A stretch of DNA of 38,689 nt from Nocardia wallacei (GCF_029868745.1 NZ_JARWOP010000222.1:1-38689), one strand, 5' to 3'. Shown: positions 27,463-36,051, numbered from the stretch's first letter. Numbers and translations: made by a program. The notes: generated from the sequence alone by a model not told the origin.

Positions 27463-27583
27463 TTGTCGCACCGGCGGATTCCATCACATCCGCCGCCACG
27501 TCACGGCACGCGGGAATGATCCTCGCATGCCGACGCCCAAAGAGCCACCTTGCCCGGCACCATACCGGTCGAGTGCCCCGGGC

Positions 27584-27619
27584 GAGATCGGCCGTCGCGT
27601 CGAGATCGGCCGTTGCGTC
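27584..27619. repeat. 18-base tandem repeat upstream of tetR
   Basis: GAGATCGGCCGTCGCGTC is followed directly by GAGATCGGCCGTTGCGTC (17 of 18 identical), about 110 bases before the tetR start. It might be a regulatory direct repeat or a simple duplication. Confidence 0.6.
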
Positions 27620-27726
27620 GGGAGATTCACCAAGATGTCCCGGGGCTGCCGCGCGCGGGGGCGATGCTGTCTGAGAGAGTTGTCGGTGCAAGTCGCGACG
27701 GGATTCGTAGGGAGGCGGCGGGATCG

Positions 27727-28380
27727 ATGTCTTCGAATGAGGCGAGCCGGACGCCGCGGCCCCGCATGACCGGAACCCAGCGGCGGCAGCAGTTGATCGA
27801 GATCGGCCGCGCGCTGTTCGCGGAGCGCGGGTACGACGCCACCTCCATCGAGGAGATCGCGCAGCGTGCCCAGGTGTCCAAACCCGTTGTGTACGAACAC
27901 TTCGGCGGCAAGGAGGGGCTGTACGCGGTGGTCGTCGACCGGGAGATGTCGACGCTGCTCGACATGATCACCTCCTCGCTGACGCAGAACCGGTCGCGGG
28001 TGCGGCTGGAACAGGTGGCACTGGCGTTGCTGACCTACATGGAGGAGCGCACCGACGGCTTCCGCATCCTGATGCGCGATCAGCCCGTGTCGGCGGCCGA
28101 GGGCACCTACTCCAGCCTGCTCAACGAGGCGGTCAATCAGGTGGCGCATATTCTCGGCGGCGATTTCGAGCGGCGCGGTTTCGACACCAGCCTGTCCACC
28201 ATGTACGCGCAGGCGCTGGTCGGCATGGTCGCGACGGCCGCGACATGGTGGTTGGACGAGCGGCAGCCCTCGAAGGAAGTGGTCGCCGCGCACCTGGTGA
28301 ACCTGTGCTGGAACGGGCTCACCCATCTGGAGGCCGACCCGCAGCTGGCCTCCGAATGGCCCAGCGGGACAGCGCCGTAG
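27727..28380 (+). CDS. TetR-family transcriptional regulator (Rv1019-like)
   Basis: A 217-residue regulator. The N-terminal helix-turn-helix is complete: RRQQLIEIGRALFAERGYDA, then SIEEIAQRAQVSKPVVYEHF and GGKEGLYAVVVDRE (residues about 18-68). The C-terminal ligand domain is of ordinary size, with MVATAATWWLDE near residue 170. The ATG was chosen because GGGAGGCGG lies upstream and the HTH starts at the usual distance; the frame stays open further upstream. In M. tuberculosis the TetR gene Rv1019 precedes mfd and mazG and is reported to repress itself and them. Here a second tetR lies between this gene and mfd. Confidence 0.88.
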   Translation: MSSNEASRTPRPRMTGTQRRQQLIEIGRALFAERGYDATSIEEIAQRAQVSKPVVYEHFGGKEGLYAVVVDREMSTLLDMITSSLTQNRSRVRLEQVALALLTYMEERTDGFRILMRDQPVSAAEGTYSSLLNEAVNQVAHILGGDFERRGFDTSLSTMYAQALVGMVATAATWWLDERQPSKEVVAAHLVNLCWNGLTHLEADPQLASEWPSGTAP

Positions 28381-28418
28381 ACGTGCGACGCGCCGAGCGA
28401 GGGTGGTCCGGCGCGAAT

Positions 28419-28430
28419 AACTGGACGGTT
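28419..28430. promoter_or_regulatory. ARE-like operator (gamma-butyrolactone receptor type)
   Basis: AACTGGACGGTT matches the core AACCGGTCGGTT of autoregulatory elements bound by ArpA/ScbR-type receptors at 10 of 12 positions. It lies upstream of the 45-codon ORF and of the receptor-like tetR at 28599. TTAACCC follows directly. Recognition is by pattern. Confidence 0.45.
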
Positions 28431-28461
28431 AACCCAAAATTAGCGAAGGAGGCTGGTCCGA

Positions 28462-28599
28462 ATGCTCGATTCCGCTGACCCGGGCCTGTCGGGTGGTACG
28501 GTTCACCCATCCTTCGAGTGCTGTTCGAGCTGTGATGTCGGTCAACTTCGGGATGTCGGTCTACTTCAGGATGGCTGGTTTGATGACAGGCGGATCTGA
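28462..28599 (+). CDS. 45-residue small protein coupled to tetR, unknown function
   Basis: A 45-codon ORF with a perfect Shine-Dalgarno AAGGAGG (28446-28452) nine bases before its ATG. Its TGA overlaps the ATG of the next tetR as TGATG, a standard coupling signal. The peptide begins MLDSADPGLSGGTVHP. It then has the cysteine cluster ECCSSC (residues 19-24) and a repeated unit DVGQLR/DVGLLQ/DGWFDD (residues 25-42), and it ends RRI. The repeat is encoded by an 18-base tandem repeat. It resembles no family I know. Possibilities are a metal-binding or regulatory partner of the receptor, a peptide precursor, or a leader ORF needed only for coupling. The start signal and coupling are seen; the function is not. 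Confidence 0.55.
   Translation: MLDSADPGLSGGTVHPSFECCSSCDVGQLRDVGLLQDGWFDDRRI
28534..28569. repeat. 18-base tandem repeat inside the small ORF
   Basis: GATGTCGGTCAACTTCGG is followed directly by GATGTCGGTCTACTTCAG (16 of 18 identical), then a partial third unit GATGGCTGG. The period is in frame with the 45-codon ORF. Confidence 0.7.
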
Positions 28600-29246
28600 T
28601 GGCTAGGCAAGCGCGTGCGGAGATCACTCGCGATTCCGTCCTTGCGGGCGCGGCCGATGTCTTCCTGCGGCTGGGTTACGCGAACGCGAGCCTGAGCGAG
28701 ATCATCGCACAGTCCAATGTGACCAAGGGCGCCTTGTATTTTCACTTCGGCTCCAAGGAGGAGCTGGCGCGCGCCGTGGTCGATCAGGGCAACGAGCGAC
28801 TGGTGAGCGCCTGTCAGGGGTTCTTCGACCCCCGGGTGCCGGCGCTCGAGGCCTGTATCGGGATCACCTACGTGGTCGCCGACCTCACCATGAACGATCC
28901 GATGGTGGGCGCGATGCTCAAACTCACCCACCAGATCGGCGACTACCGCGGCGCGAGCGGCGAGAACATCGCCAAGACCTGGGGCGAGACGCACCAGTTG
29001 CTGGCCGAACGCGCGATCGCCCAGGGCGACCTGCTGCCGGACCTGGACCCGGAAACCATCGGCCTGCTCCTGCAGGAGATGTCCTCCGGCGTGCACATCA
29101 CCGCGGTCGGCACGGATTCGATCGACCAGATGGCCGCCCGCATGGAGCGCGTCTGGTACTTCCTGCTCCCGTCGATCGTCCCGGAGGAGAAGGTCGCCTA
29201 CTTCCGCGAGTTCGCGGCCCGGCGATTACGCCGCTACGTGCCGTGA
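28599..29246 (+). CDS. TetR-family regulator resembling gamma-butyrolactone receptors (ArpA/ScbR type)
   Basis: A 215-residue regulator. Its N-terminus closely follows the gamma-butyrolactone receptor pattern: ARQARAEITRDSVLAGAADVF, GYANASLSEIIAQSNVTKGALYFHF and GSKEELARAVVDQ. The C-terminal region has the family-like MERVWYFLLPSIVPEE. Such proteins in Streptomyces bind diffusible lactones and repress antibiotic or signalling genes. No lactone synthase gene (afsA-like) is in the window, so the ligand is unknown. Translation is coupled to the preceding 45-codon ORF (TGATG), and an ARE-like site lies about 170 bases upstream, suggesting autoregulation. Confidence 0.85.
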   Translation: MARQARAEITRDSVLAGAADVFLRLGYANASLSEIIAQSNVTKGALYFHFGSKEELARAVVDQGNERLVSACQGFFDPRVPALEACIGITYVVADLTMNDPMVGAMLKLTHQIGDYRGASGENIAKTWGETHQLLAERAIAQGDLLPDLDPETIGLLLQEMSSGVHITAVGTDSIDQMAARMERVWYFLLPSIVPEEKVAYFREFAARRLRRYVP

Positions 29247-29287
29247 TTTTGGCCTTTGCTTCGCTTCGGCGGCCGCGGCCCTCGTGA

Positions 29288-29351
29288 CCCCGAGTCTTCC
29301 CTCCTCCGCTCCTCCGCTTCGCTCCCCCGCTCCGTCAGTCCAGACTCGGGG
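29288..29351. terminator. Long-loop inverted repeat between tetR and mfd
   Basis: CCCCGAGTCT (29288-29297) pairs perfectly with AGACTCGGGG (29342-29351), with a 44-base loop made almost only of C, T and scattered G (CTCCGCTCCTCCGCTTCGCT). It follows the tetR stop by about 40 bases and precedes the mfd promoter. It could be a weak terminator or a structured RNA element. Confidence 0.35.
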
Positions 29352-29417
29352 CGGGCCGCGGTTGGGGGGTGTCGTTCTGCCAGAGGTTTCGGGAGGTGGG
29401 GTGGTGGATGTAATGGG

Positions 29418-29440
29418 GTGTCGGGGGTGGTGACTAGACT
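29418..29440 (+). promoter_or_regulatory. mfd: RecA-NDp/PafBC-like promoter of mfd
   Basis: GTGTCGGGG, eight bases, then TAGACT. This fits TTGTCRGTG-N8-TAnnnT at 7 of 9 upstream positions with exact spacing. Transcription would start near 29447, giving a 40-base leader. A DNA-damage promoter suits mfd, a repair gene. Confidence 0.45.
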
Positions 29441-29486
29441 CGGTTGGCCGCCCTGATTCGCTTCCTCTGTGCCAGGAGTCTGTGTC

Positions 29487-32400
29487 ATGCCCACCCATCG
29501 CCCACCTCTTGCGGGACTGGCCGCGGTGGCCGGTACCGATGCCGCGTTGTCGCAGGTCCGGAGCCTGGTCGGGCGGTCGCCCGTGCAGTTGGTGGCGCCG
29601 TCGGCGGTGCGGCCGTTCGTGGCGGAGACCCTCGCGCGGCAGCGGCCGCTGGTGGTGGTGACCGCGACGGGGCGCGAGGCCGACGATCTCACCGGTGAAC
29701 TCGCCGAGATCCTCGGCGAGGGCGTGGCGTTGTTTCCCTCCTGGGAGACGCTGCCGCACGAGCGGCTCTCGCCCGGCGCCGACACGGTCGGCCGCCGGTT
29801 GCAGGTGCTGCGACGGCTGGCCCATCCGGAGGATCCGTTCTACCCGGAGCCGCTGCGGGTGGTCGTCACGACGGTGCGCTCGCTGGTCCAGCCGATGGCC
29901 GGGGGTCTCGGCGATATCGAGCCGATCGTGCTGCGCGTGGGCGTCGAGCACGACTTCGACGAACTGATCGCGCGCCTGGTCGAATTCGCGTACGAGCGGG
30001 TCGACATGGTCGGCAAGCGCGGTGAGTTCGCGGTGCGCGGCGGCATTCTCGACGTCTTCCCGCCGACCGCCGATCATCCGGTGCGCGTGGAGTTCTGGGG
30101 CGACGAGGTCACCGAGCTGCGCCCGTTCTCGGTGGCCGACCAGCGGTCGCTGCCCGAGGTGGACGTGGATGTCGTGGTGGCGCAGCCCTGCCGGGAACTG
30201 CTGCTGACCAGTGATCTGCGGGTGCGCGCGGCCGAGGTGGCCGCCGCGAACCCGGCCGACGCCGCGCTGGTCGAGATGCTGACGAAGCTGGCCGAGGGCA
30301 TCCCGGTGGAAGGCATGGAGGCGCTGCTGCCGGCGCTGCGGCCCGGCGATCTGCAGCTGCTCACCGACGTGCTGCCCGCGGAAACCCATGTGCTGCTCTG
30401 TGATCCGGAGAAGATCCGCACCCGCGCCGCCGACCTGGTCCGCACGGGACAGGAATTCCTGGAGGCGTCGTGGACGGCCGCGTCCTTCGGCGGCGCGGCG
30501 CCGCTGGGCGCGCACGGACTCGATCTGGCGGCCTCGGCCTACCGCGGGCTCGATGCCGTGCATGCCAGCGCCGACGAGCGCGGCCTGCCCTGGTGGACGC
30601 TGAGCCCGCTGGCCTCCGGCGATCCGGCCGAGGTGGTGCTGCCGGTGCTGGCCGCGCCGGTCGCGCGCGGCTCGGAGGAGCTGGTGGCGACGGTCTTCGC
30701 GTCGCTGCGCGCACACGTGACGACCGGCGGCCGCGCGGTCGTGGTGGTCGCGGGACACGGTACGGCGCAACGCATCCGGGAGCGACTCGCCGACGCGGAG
30801 GTTCCGGCCGCGCCGCTGGAGCCGGGCACCGAGCCGGCGCCGGGCGTGGTCGGCGTGCTGTGCGGCTCGCTGCACGACGGTGTGGTGTTCGAGGACGCCA
30901 AGCTGGTCGTCATCGCCGAGTCCGATCTCACCGGCAACCGGGTCACCGCCCCCGGCGAGGGCAAGAAGCTGCCCGCGCGGCGGCGCAATCAGGTCGACCC
31001 GCTGGCGCTGTCCGCCGGTGACCTGGTGGTGCACGATCAGCACGGCATCGGCCGGTTCGTGGAGATGATCGAGCGCACCGTAGGCGGCGCGCGCCGGGAA
31101 TACCTGGTGATCGAGTACGCGCCCGGCAAGCGCGGCCAGCCCGGTGACCGGCTGTACGTGCCGATGGACTCGCTCGATCAGCTGTCGCGCTACGTGGGCG
31201 GCGAGATGCCCGGCCTGTCCAAGCTCGGCGGCTCGGACTGGGCGAATACGAAACGCAAGGCGCGCAAGGCGGTTCGCGAGATCGCCACCGAGCTGGTGCA
31301 GCTGTACGCGGCCCGGCAAGCGGCCCCCGGGCACGCGTTCGGACCCGACACGCCGTGGCAGCAGGAGATGGAGGACGCCTTCGCGTTCACCGAGACCGTC
31401 GACCAGCTCACCGCCATCGCCGAGGTCAAGTCCGATATGGAGAAGGCCGTCCCGATGGACCGCGTGATCTGCGGCGACGTCGGTTACGGCAAGACCGAGA
31501 TCGCGGTGCGCGCGGCGTTCAAGGCGGTGCAGGACGGCAAGCAGGTCGCGGTCCTGGTACCCACGACGCTGCTCGCCCAGCAGCATTTGCAGACTTTCAT
31601 GGAGCGGGTCGCGGGGTTCCCGGTCACGGTGAAGGGCCTGTCCCGGTTCACCGACGCCGCCGAGTCGCGGCTGGTGCTCGACGGCATGGCCGCCGGCGAC
31701 GTCGACATCGTCGTCGGCACGCACCGCCTGCTGCAGACCGGCATCCGGTGGAAGGAACTGGGCCTGGTCATCATCGACGAGGAACAGCGCTTCGGCGTGG
31801 AGCACAAGGAGCACATCAAGGCGCTGCGCACCCACGTCGACGTGCTGACCATGTCGGCCACCCCGATTCCGCGCACCCTGGAGATGAGCCTGGCCGGTAT
31901 CCGCGAGATGTCGACCATCCTCACCCCGCCCGAGGAACGCCACCCCGTCCTCACCTACGTCGGCTCCTATAACGACAAGCAGGTCGCCGCCGCCATCCGC
32001 CGCGAGCTGCTGCGCGACGGGCAGGTGTTCTACGTGCACAACCGGGTGTCCTCGATCGACAAGTCCGCCAAGCGGATTCGCGATCTGGTACCCGAGGCGC
32101 GGGTGGCGATCGCGCACGGTCAGATGAACGAGGACACGCTGGAGAAGACCGTGCAGGGCTTCTGGGAGCGCGAATACGACGTGCTGGTGTGCACCACGAT
32201 CATCGAGACCGGCCTGGACATCTCCAACGCCAACACGCTGCTCGTGGAACGCGCCGACGCCCTGGGGCTTTCGCAACTGCACCAGTTGCGCGGCCGGGTC
32301 GGGCGCAGTCGCGAGCGCGGCTACGCCTACTTCCTGTACCCGCCGGACAAGCCGCTCACCGAGACGGCCTACGACCGGCTGGCGACCATCTCGCAGAACT

Positions 32401-33104
32401 CCGATCTGGGCGCCGGCATGGCCGTGGCGATGAAGGACCTCGAGATTCGCGGCGCCGGAAACGTGTTGGGCGCCGAGCAGTCCGGGCATGTCGCGGGCGT
32501 CGGCTTCGACCTGTATGTGCGGCTGGTCGGCGAGGCCGTGGAGGCGTATCGGGCCGCCGCGGACGGGCGGCCGATCATCACCGACGAGGAATCCAAGGAG
32601 GTGCGCATCGACCTGCCGGTGGACGCGCACATCCCGCCCGACTACATCGCCAGCGACCGGCTGCGCCTGGAGGCATACCGCAAACTGGCTGCCGCGCAGG
32701 ATGATTCGGCGTTGGCGGGCGTGGTGGAGGAACTCGTCGACCGGTACGGGCCGCTGCCGGTGGAGGTCGGGCGGCTGGTGTCGGTGGCCAAGCTGCGGCT
32801 GCTGTGCCGGGAGTACGGGCTCACCGAGGTGGGTGTCAGCGGCACCACGCTGAAGCTGTCGCCGCTCCAGCTGCCCGACTCGAAACAGTTGCGGCTCAAG
32901 CGTTTGTACCCGAACGCCACCTACCGGCCCACCACCTCGATCGTGCAGCTGCCGCTGCCGCGGGTGGAGGACAGCGTCGGCGCGGCCCGGGTGCGGGATG
33001 TGCGGCTGCTGCAGTTCATCGCCGATCTGCTGCTGGCGCTGGACGGAAAGCCCCAGGGCACAGTCGATCTGCGGGTCGCGACCGAGGTGTCGGCGGCGCG
33101 ATGA
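29487..33104 (+). CDS. mfd: Transcription-repair coupling factor Mfd
   Basis: A DNA translocase that removes RNA polymerase stalled at lesions and recruits UvrA. The 1205-residue protein has an N-terminal UvrB-like module, then the RNA-polymerase-interacting CarD-like domain beginning [16 protein letters not shown] (residue about 505). It then has the helicase motor with Walker [10 protein letters not shown] (about 661), IIDEEQRFG (about 763), the [14 protein letters not shown] block and the translocation region [17 protein letters not shown]. The C-terminal regulatory domain ends the protein. AGGAG nine bases upstream supports the ATG; an upstream ATG-like start in frame is less likely. The stop overlaps the mazG start as ATGA. 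Confidence 0.95.
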   Translation: MPTHRPPLAGLAAVAGTDAALSQVRSLVGRSPVQLVAPSAVRPFVAETLARQRPLVVVTATGREADDLTGELAEILGEGVALFPSWETLPHERLSPGADTVGRRLQVLRRLAHPEDPFYPEPLRVVVTTVRSLVQPMAGGLGDIEPIVLRVGVEHDFDELIARLVEFAYERVDMVGKRGEFAVRGGILDVFPPTADHPVRVEFWGDEVTELRPFSVADQRSLPEVDVDVVVAQPCRELLLTSDLRVRAAEVAAANPADAALVEMLTKLAEGIPVEGMEALLPALRPGDLQLLTDVLPAETHVLLCDPEKIRTRAADLVRTGQEFLEASWTAASFGGAAPLGAHGLDLAASAYRGLDAVHASADERGLPWWTLSPLASGDPAEVVLPVLAAPVARGSEELVATVFASLRAHVTTGGRAVVVVAGHGTAQRIRERLADAEVPAAPLEPGTEPAPGVVGVLCGSLHDGVVFEDAKLVVIAESDLTGNRVTAPGEGKKLPARRRNQVDPLALSAGDLVVHDQHGIGRFVEMIERTVGGARREYLVIEYAPGKRGQPGDRLYVPMDSLDQLSRYVGGEMPGLSKLGGSDWANTKRKARKAVREIATELVQLYAARQAAPGHAFGPDTPWQQEMEDAFAFTETVDQLTAIAEVKSDMEKAVPMDRVICGDVGYGKTEIAVRAAFKAVQDGKQVAVLVPTTLLAQQHLQTFMERVAGFPVTVKGLSRFTDAAESRLVLDGMAAGDVDIVVGTHRLLQTGIRWKELGLVIIDEEQRFGVEHKEHIKALRTHVDVLTMSATPIPRTLEMSLAGIREMSTILTPPEERHPVLTYVGSYNDKQVAAAIRRELLRDGQVFYVHNRVSSIDKSAKRIRDLVPEARVAIAHGQMNEDTLEKTVQGFWEREYDVLVCTTIIETGLDISNANTLLVERADALGLSQLHQLRGRVGRSRERGYAYFLYPPDKPLTETAYDRLATISQNSDLGAGMAVAMKDLEIRGAGNVLGAEQSGHVAGVGFDLYVRLVGEAVEAYRAAADGRPIITDEESKEVRIDLPVDAHIPPDYIASDRLRLEAYRKLAAAQDDSALAGVVEELVDRYGPLPVEVGRLVSVAKLRLLCREYGLTEVGVSGTTLKLSPLQLPDSKQLRLKRLYPNATYRPTTSIVQLPLPRVEDSVGAARVRDVRLLQFIADLLLALDGKPQGTVDLRVATEVSAAR

Positions 33105-33805
33105 GCGCGGCCGACCCCACCGCGGCGGACTGTGCGCGGATGGCGCACGGCCTCGCCGCCGCCGTCGACGTCATGGACCGGCTGTGGAGTTTCGGCGGCT
33201 GGGAGGTCGCCCAGACCCACGACTCGCTGCGGCCGTACCTGCTCGAGGAGACCTACGAACTGCTCGACGCCATCCAGCACGGCGACGTCGAGACCATCAA
33301 GGAGGAGCTCGGCGACCTGCTGCTCCAGGTGCTGTTCCATTCCCGGATCGCCGAGGCGGCAGGCGAATTCACCGTCGAGGACGTGGCGGCGGCACTGGTG
33401 GACAAGCTGGTCCACCGCAGCCCGCACCTGCTGGACGGCGCGGCGGATTTCGGCGACAGCGTCGAGGACAAGATCGCGGCGCAGGAAAAGGCTTGGGAGG
33501 AAAGGAAATCCACGGAGAAGGCCCGCCGTTCCTGCCTCGACGGCATCGCCCTGGCCCAGCCCGCCCTCGCCCTGGCCGAGAAGATCCGCTCCCGCAGCCT
33601 CAAGGCGGGCCTCCCCGAAGACCTGATCCCCGACACCCTCCGAGTAATCCACTTGGGCACCCCGGACAGCGCCGAAGAACGCCTCCGCAAGGCAACTCTG
33701 GCCTTCGCCACCCAGATCCGCGCGGCCGAAGACGCCGCCGAGGCAGCTCGCGGCGAACGCGCGGCGCTCACCCCCGCCGACTGGCGCGTGTACTGGCCAC
33801 AGTGA
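33101..33805 (+). CDS. mazG: MazG nucleoside triphosphate pyrophosphohydrolase
   Basis: Hydrolyses NTPs/dNTPs, including oxidised ones, to monophosphates, cleaning the nucleotide pool. The 234-residue protein has a single MazG domain with the Mg-binding motif [10 protein letters not shown]...[10 protein letters not shown] (residues about 50-77), followed by [11 protein letters not shown] and [10 protein letters not shown]. As I recall, M. tuberculosis MazG is about 325 residues, so this protein is shorter, apparently at the N-terminus. It is coupled to mfd by ATGA overlap, the same pairing as Rv1020-Rv1021. The 3' end uses more A-ending codons (GAA, GCA, CGA, GTA) than the body of the gene. 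Confidence 0.93.
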   Translation: MSAADPTAADCARMAHGLAAAVDVMDRLWSFGGWEVAQTHDSLRPYLLEETYELLDAIQHGDVETIKEELGDLLLQVLFHSRIAEAAGEFTVEDVAAALVDKLVHRSPHLLDGAADFGDSVEDKIAAQEKAWEERKSTEKARRSCLDGIALAQPALALAEKIRSRSLKAGLPEDLIPDTLRVIHLGTPDSAEERLRKATLAFATQIRAAEDAAEAARGERAALTPADWRVYWPQ

Positions 33806-33831
33806 CCCGCGCCCTGTGAGGAAATGAAGCC

Positions 33832-33905
33832 GTCATTCCGGCACGTTTGTGGCCGGAATCCACTGGCCGAGGTGTGGATCCCGGCCAAAGGCGCACCGGG
33901 ATGAC
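33832..33905. repeat. REP/MITE-like palindromic repeat, copy 2
   Basis: A 74-base imperfect palindrome beginning GTCATTCCGG and ending ACCGGGATGAC. Inner arms GGCCGGAATCCAC and GTGGATCCCGGCC flank a ten-base centre. Both ends and both inner arms match copy 1 apart from compensating base changes (GGGAT/ATTCC swapped to GGAAT/ATCCC). It follows the mazG stop by 26 bases. Confidence 0.8.
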
Positions 33906-33980
33906 GGGGGCTGCGGTGGGTCGCGCGACGGCAGGTGGTTGTTTGGTGGGCGCTGATCGGGTCGATGACAGACTGCTGGC

Positions 33981-34670
33981 GTGAGCGAACGGCGCGCGGG
34001 TGAGCGCGATAGCGGTGAATCGGCGGCGACCTCGGGGGCCCGGCGTGGTCGTCCCGCGCGGTTGTCGCGGGAGCGGATCGTGGATGCCGCGCTGGAGATC
34101 GTGACCGGCGAAGGGGACCGGGCACTGACGATGCGGCGGGTCGCGGAAGCGCTGGGTAGCGCGCCGATGAGTCTGTATCGGCATGTCGGGGGTAAGGATG
34201 AATTGCTGATCCTGGTGCTGGATCGGGTCGTGGGGGAATTGCCGCGGCCGGAACTGCCCGAGGATCCACGGGAGCGGTTGCTGGCCTTGCTCACCTGGCA
34301 GCACGATCAGCTCGCCGCGCGGCCGTGGATCGTGGACGTGCTGGCTCGCGGTGATCTGATGGCCCCGTCCATCGTGTGGCTGCTCGAGGGCATCTACGAC
34401 GCCTGGCAGGCGTGCGGGCTCACCCTGGATCAGGCCGCGACGGCCAATCGGATCGCCTGGGGGTACACGCTCGGTGATCTCCGGCAGCGCGCGGTGGCCG
34501 CCCGTCCGGCCGATCGACAGCCGTACCAGGTCAGCGTCCCGGCCGGAGTAGACCCGGCGGCTCATCCGAACCTGGCCGCCCTGCGCGAGTACTGGACCGC
34601 CCCGGACCGCCGGGACCGTTTCGCCGACGATCTCGCCGTGCTCGTCCACGCGCTGATCGCCGCCGCTTGA
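33981..34670 (+). CDS. TetR-family transcriptional regulator
   Basis: A 229-residue regulator with an unstructured N-terminus (residues 1-25) and an HTH: LSRERIVDAALEIVTGEG, then LTMRRVAEALGSAPMSLYRHV and GGKDELLILVLDRVV. The C-terminal domain, with WIVDVLARGDLMAPSIVWLLEGIYDAW, resembles the TetR_C-type effector domain. GTG start; no strong Shine-Dalgarno seen. A perfect palindrome begins two bases after its stop, within the promoter of the following SnoaL-like gene, so that gene is very probably its target. Confidence 0.88.
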   Translation: MSERRAGERDSGESAATSGARRGRPARLSRERIVDAALEIVTGEGDRALTMRRVAEALGSAPMSLYRHVGGKDELLILVLDRVVGELPRPELPEDPRERLLALLTWQHDQLAARPWIVDVLARGDLMAPSIVWLLEGIYDAWQACGLTLDQAATANRIAWGYTLGDLRQRAVAARPADRQPYQVSVPAGVDPAAHPNLAALREYWTAPDRRDRFADDLAVLVHALIAAA

Positions 34671-34694
34671 CTTTTGCGTACACGTACGCAAAAT
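34667..34694 (+). promoter_or_regulatory. Promoter of the SnoaL-like gene
   Basis: TTGACT (34667-34672, overlapping the tetR stop), 16 bases, then CAAAAT (34689-34694). The -10 ends seven bases before the ATG at 34702, so the transcript is probably leaderless; no Shine-Dalgarno fits either ATG. Confidence 0.5.
34672..34693. promoter_or_regulatory. Perfect 22-base TetR operator palindrome
   Basis: TTTTGCGTAC and GTACGCAAAA form perfect ten-base arms around AC. The palindrome fills the spacer between the -35 and -10 of the following gene, an ideal repression site. The adjacent tetR is the obvious candidate to bind it. Confidence 0.8.
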
Positions 34695-34701
34695 GGGCGG
34701 T

Positions 34702-35109
34702 ATGGATATCGAGACGCTCTACCGCCGCTGGCTGTTCGAGGTCTGGTACGGCGACTACTCCGGCGTGGCGGACATCTTCACGCCCGGTTTCGTCGGGCAC
34801 TGGCCGTCGCTGGACGTGCACGGCCCGCAGGGTGTCGTCGACCAGATCGAGCAGTCCCGCCACTTCTTCGACGACATCGAGAACACCCTGGATGTCGGCC
34901 CGCTCATCGACGGCGACCTGATCGCGGCCCGCTGGACCTTCCGCGGCTCCTACCGCGAGGGCATCCCCGGCGCCACGGCCGCGCCCGGCACCCGCATCGC
35001 CTTCGCGGGGCAGGACATCTTTCGCGCGGAGGGCGGCCGACTCGCCGAATACTGGGTCGTCTCCGACGGGCTGGGCATGATGGAGTCCCTCGGCGCGCTC
35101 GGAGGGTGA
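34702..35109 (+). CDS. SnoaL-like/ester cyclase-type small protein
   Basis: A 135-residue NTF2-fold protein. It opens MDIETLYRRWLFEVWYGDYSGVADIFTPGFVGHW, then has GPQGVVDQIEQSRHFFDDIE, a central ARWTFRGSY, and AFAGQDIFRAEGGRLAEYWVVSD, the typical SnoaL ending with a conserved Trp. Members act on polyketides or small organic substrates, and many are uncharacterised. The ATG at 34702 was preferred to 34693 because the -10 lies seven bases upstream. It is the probable single target of the upstream tetR. Confidence 0.8.
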   Translation: MDIETLYRRWLFEVWYGDYSGVADIFTPGFVGHWPSLDVHGPQGVVDQIEQSRHFFDDIENTLDVGPLIDGDLIAARWTFRGSYREGIPGATAAPGTRIAFAGQDIFRAEGGRLAEYWVVSDGLGMMESLGALGG

Positions 35110-35131
35110 CGAAAAGCGTTGTGCCGCCGGC

Positions 35132-35428
35132 TCAGTCCTCGGCGAGGTAGCGTTCCACGCTGGCTACCTTCGAGGCGAGGCCGTCGGTGACGCCTGGGCG
35201 GATGTCGGCCTTGATCACCAGGCTGCAGCGTGGGGCGGCGGCCATGACGGCGTCGGTGGCCTGTTTGATCACGGCCATCACCTCGTCCCAGTCGCCCTCG
35301 ATCGAGGTGTACATGGCCGTGGTTTCGTTGGGCAGGCCGCTGGCCCGCACGACGCGCACGGCCTCGGCGACTGCCCGGCCGACATCCTCTCCGGCGCCGA
35401 GCGGGGTGATCGAGAAGGCAGCAATCAT
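35132..35428 (-). CDS. MTH1187/YkoF-type thiamine-binding protein (DUF77)
   Basis: A 98-residue protein of the small thiamine-binding family (formerly DUF77), which binds thiamine or related ligands in the cytoplasm. Features are the N-terminal beta strand [41 protein letters not shown] and the C-terminal strand [13 protein letters not shown]. Its ATG lies five bases past the stop of the PPOX-fold gene, so the two form an operon. Confidence 0.85.
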   Translation of the reverse strand: MIAAFSITPLGAGEDVGRAVAEAVRVVRASGLPNETTAMYTSIEGDWDEVMAVIKQATDAVMAAAPRCSLVIKADIRPGVTDGLASKVASVERYLAED

Positions 35429-35432
35429 GGGA

Positions 35433-35930
35433 TCAATTGTGGTGTCGCGCCATGTCGTGCAGCGTAGCGACACGCGACTCCAGGTACTCCAGCTCGGACT
35501 CGTCGAGCACGGTGCGCTGAATTCCGGCCGACACCAGGAACGCGCCCTGGCGGTGATCATCGATCACGTCGACCTCGATCGCCACCGCCACGTAATCCTC
35601 GGCGTCGGGCATCGGGTCGGCGATGACGCGCGCGGTGCCGCGGGCGCACAGCGCCACATTGTCACCGCTGAGGAGCAGCAACGCCACGTCGGGACGCTTG
35701 CGTAACCGGGCCAGCGAGCCGCGATTGGACCTGAGGCTCAACAGGATTCGGTGATCCCCGGCGCGCACCGGCCAGGACACGGGAATGGCGTGGGGTGACG
35801 GGTCGGTGGTCACCAGCACCCCGATGGTGTCTCGCGGCCATTCCGGCAGTACGTCCAGTTCGGGATGCTCGGTCATCTCTGCCTGCGGCTCGGTCGAGGT
35901 CTCTTGACGTTCCCGGGCTTCGGCCACCAT
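35433..35930 (-). CDS. PPOX-fold (pyridoxamine 5'-phosphate oxidase-like) flavin/F420-binding protein
   Basis: A 165-residue split-barrel protein. After a charged N-terminus (residues 1-28) it has [52 protein letters not shown] and a C-terminal [11 protein letters not shown]. This pattern fits the PPOX-class group that includes F420- and FMN-dependent enzymes, common in actinobacteria. Which cofactor is used cannot be told. The ATG is supported by GAGGTG seven bases upstream. First gene of a two-gene unit with the thiamine-binding protein. Confidence 0.8.
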   Translation of the reverse strand: MVAEARERQETSTEPQAEMTEHPELDVLPEWPRDTIGVLVTTDPSPHAIPVSWPVRAGDHRILLSLRSNRGSLARLRKRPDVALLLLSGDNVALCARGTARVIADPMPDAEDYVAVAIEVDVIDDHRQGAFLVSAGIQRTVLDESELEYLESRVATLHDMARHHN

Positions 35931-36051
35931 ATTTCGTCACCTCACGGTCGTCTCGCGCTGCGGGCTGGATCGCGCGTTTCCTAGCAGTGTAAGCCGTTGC
36001 GCCGCTTGCTCGCTGGGATGGAGACGGATATGGGGCCGGACCCGGGGCTCG

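Noticed and set aside
27680..27702. A perfect TTGTCGGTG upstream of the first tetR, as in RecA-NDp promoters
   Set aside because: At the required distance of eight bases there is GACGGG, not TAnnnT, so the promoter pattern fails.
27550..27726. An upstream TTG start extending the first tetR by 59 residues
   Set aside because: The added sequence comes from the tandem repeat and is Arg/Pro-rich; the ATG at 27727 has a ribosome-binding site and gives a normal HTH position.
29226..32630. An 1134-codon open frame on the minus strand opposite mfd
   Set aside because: Antisense shadow typical of GC-rich DNA; the translation is rich in His, Arg and Gln with no domain, while mfd is complete.
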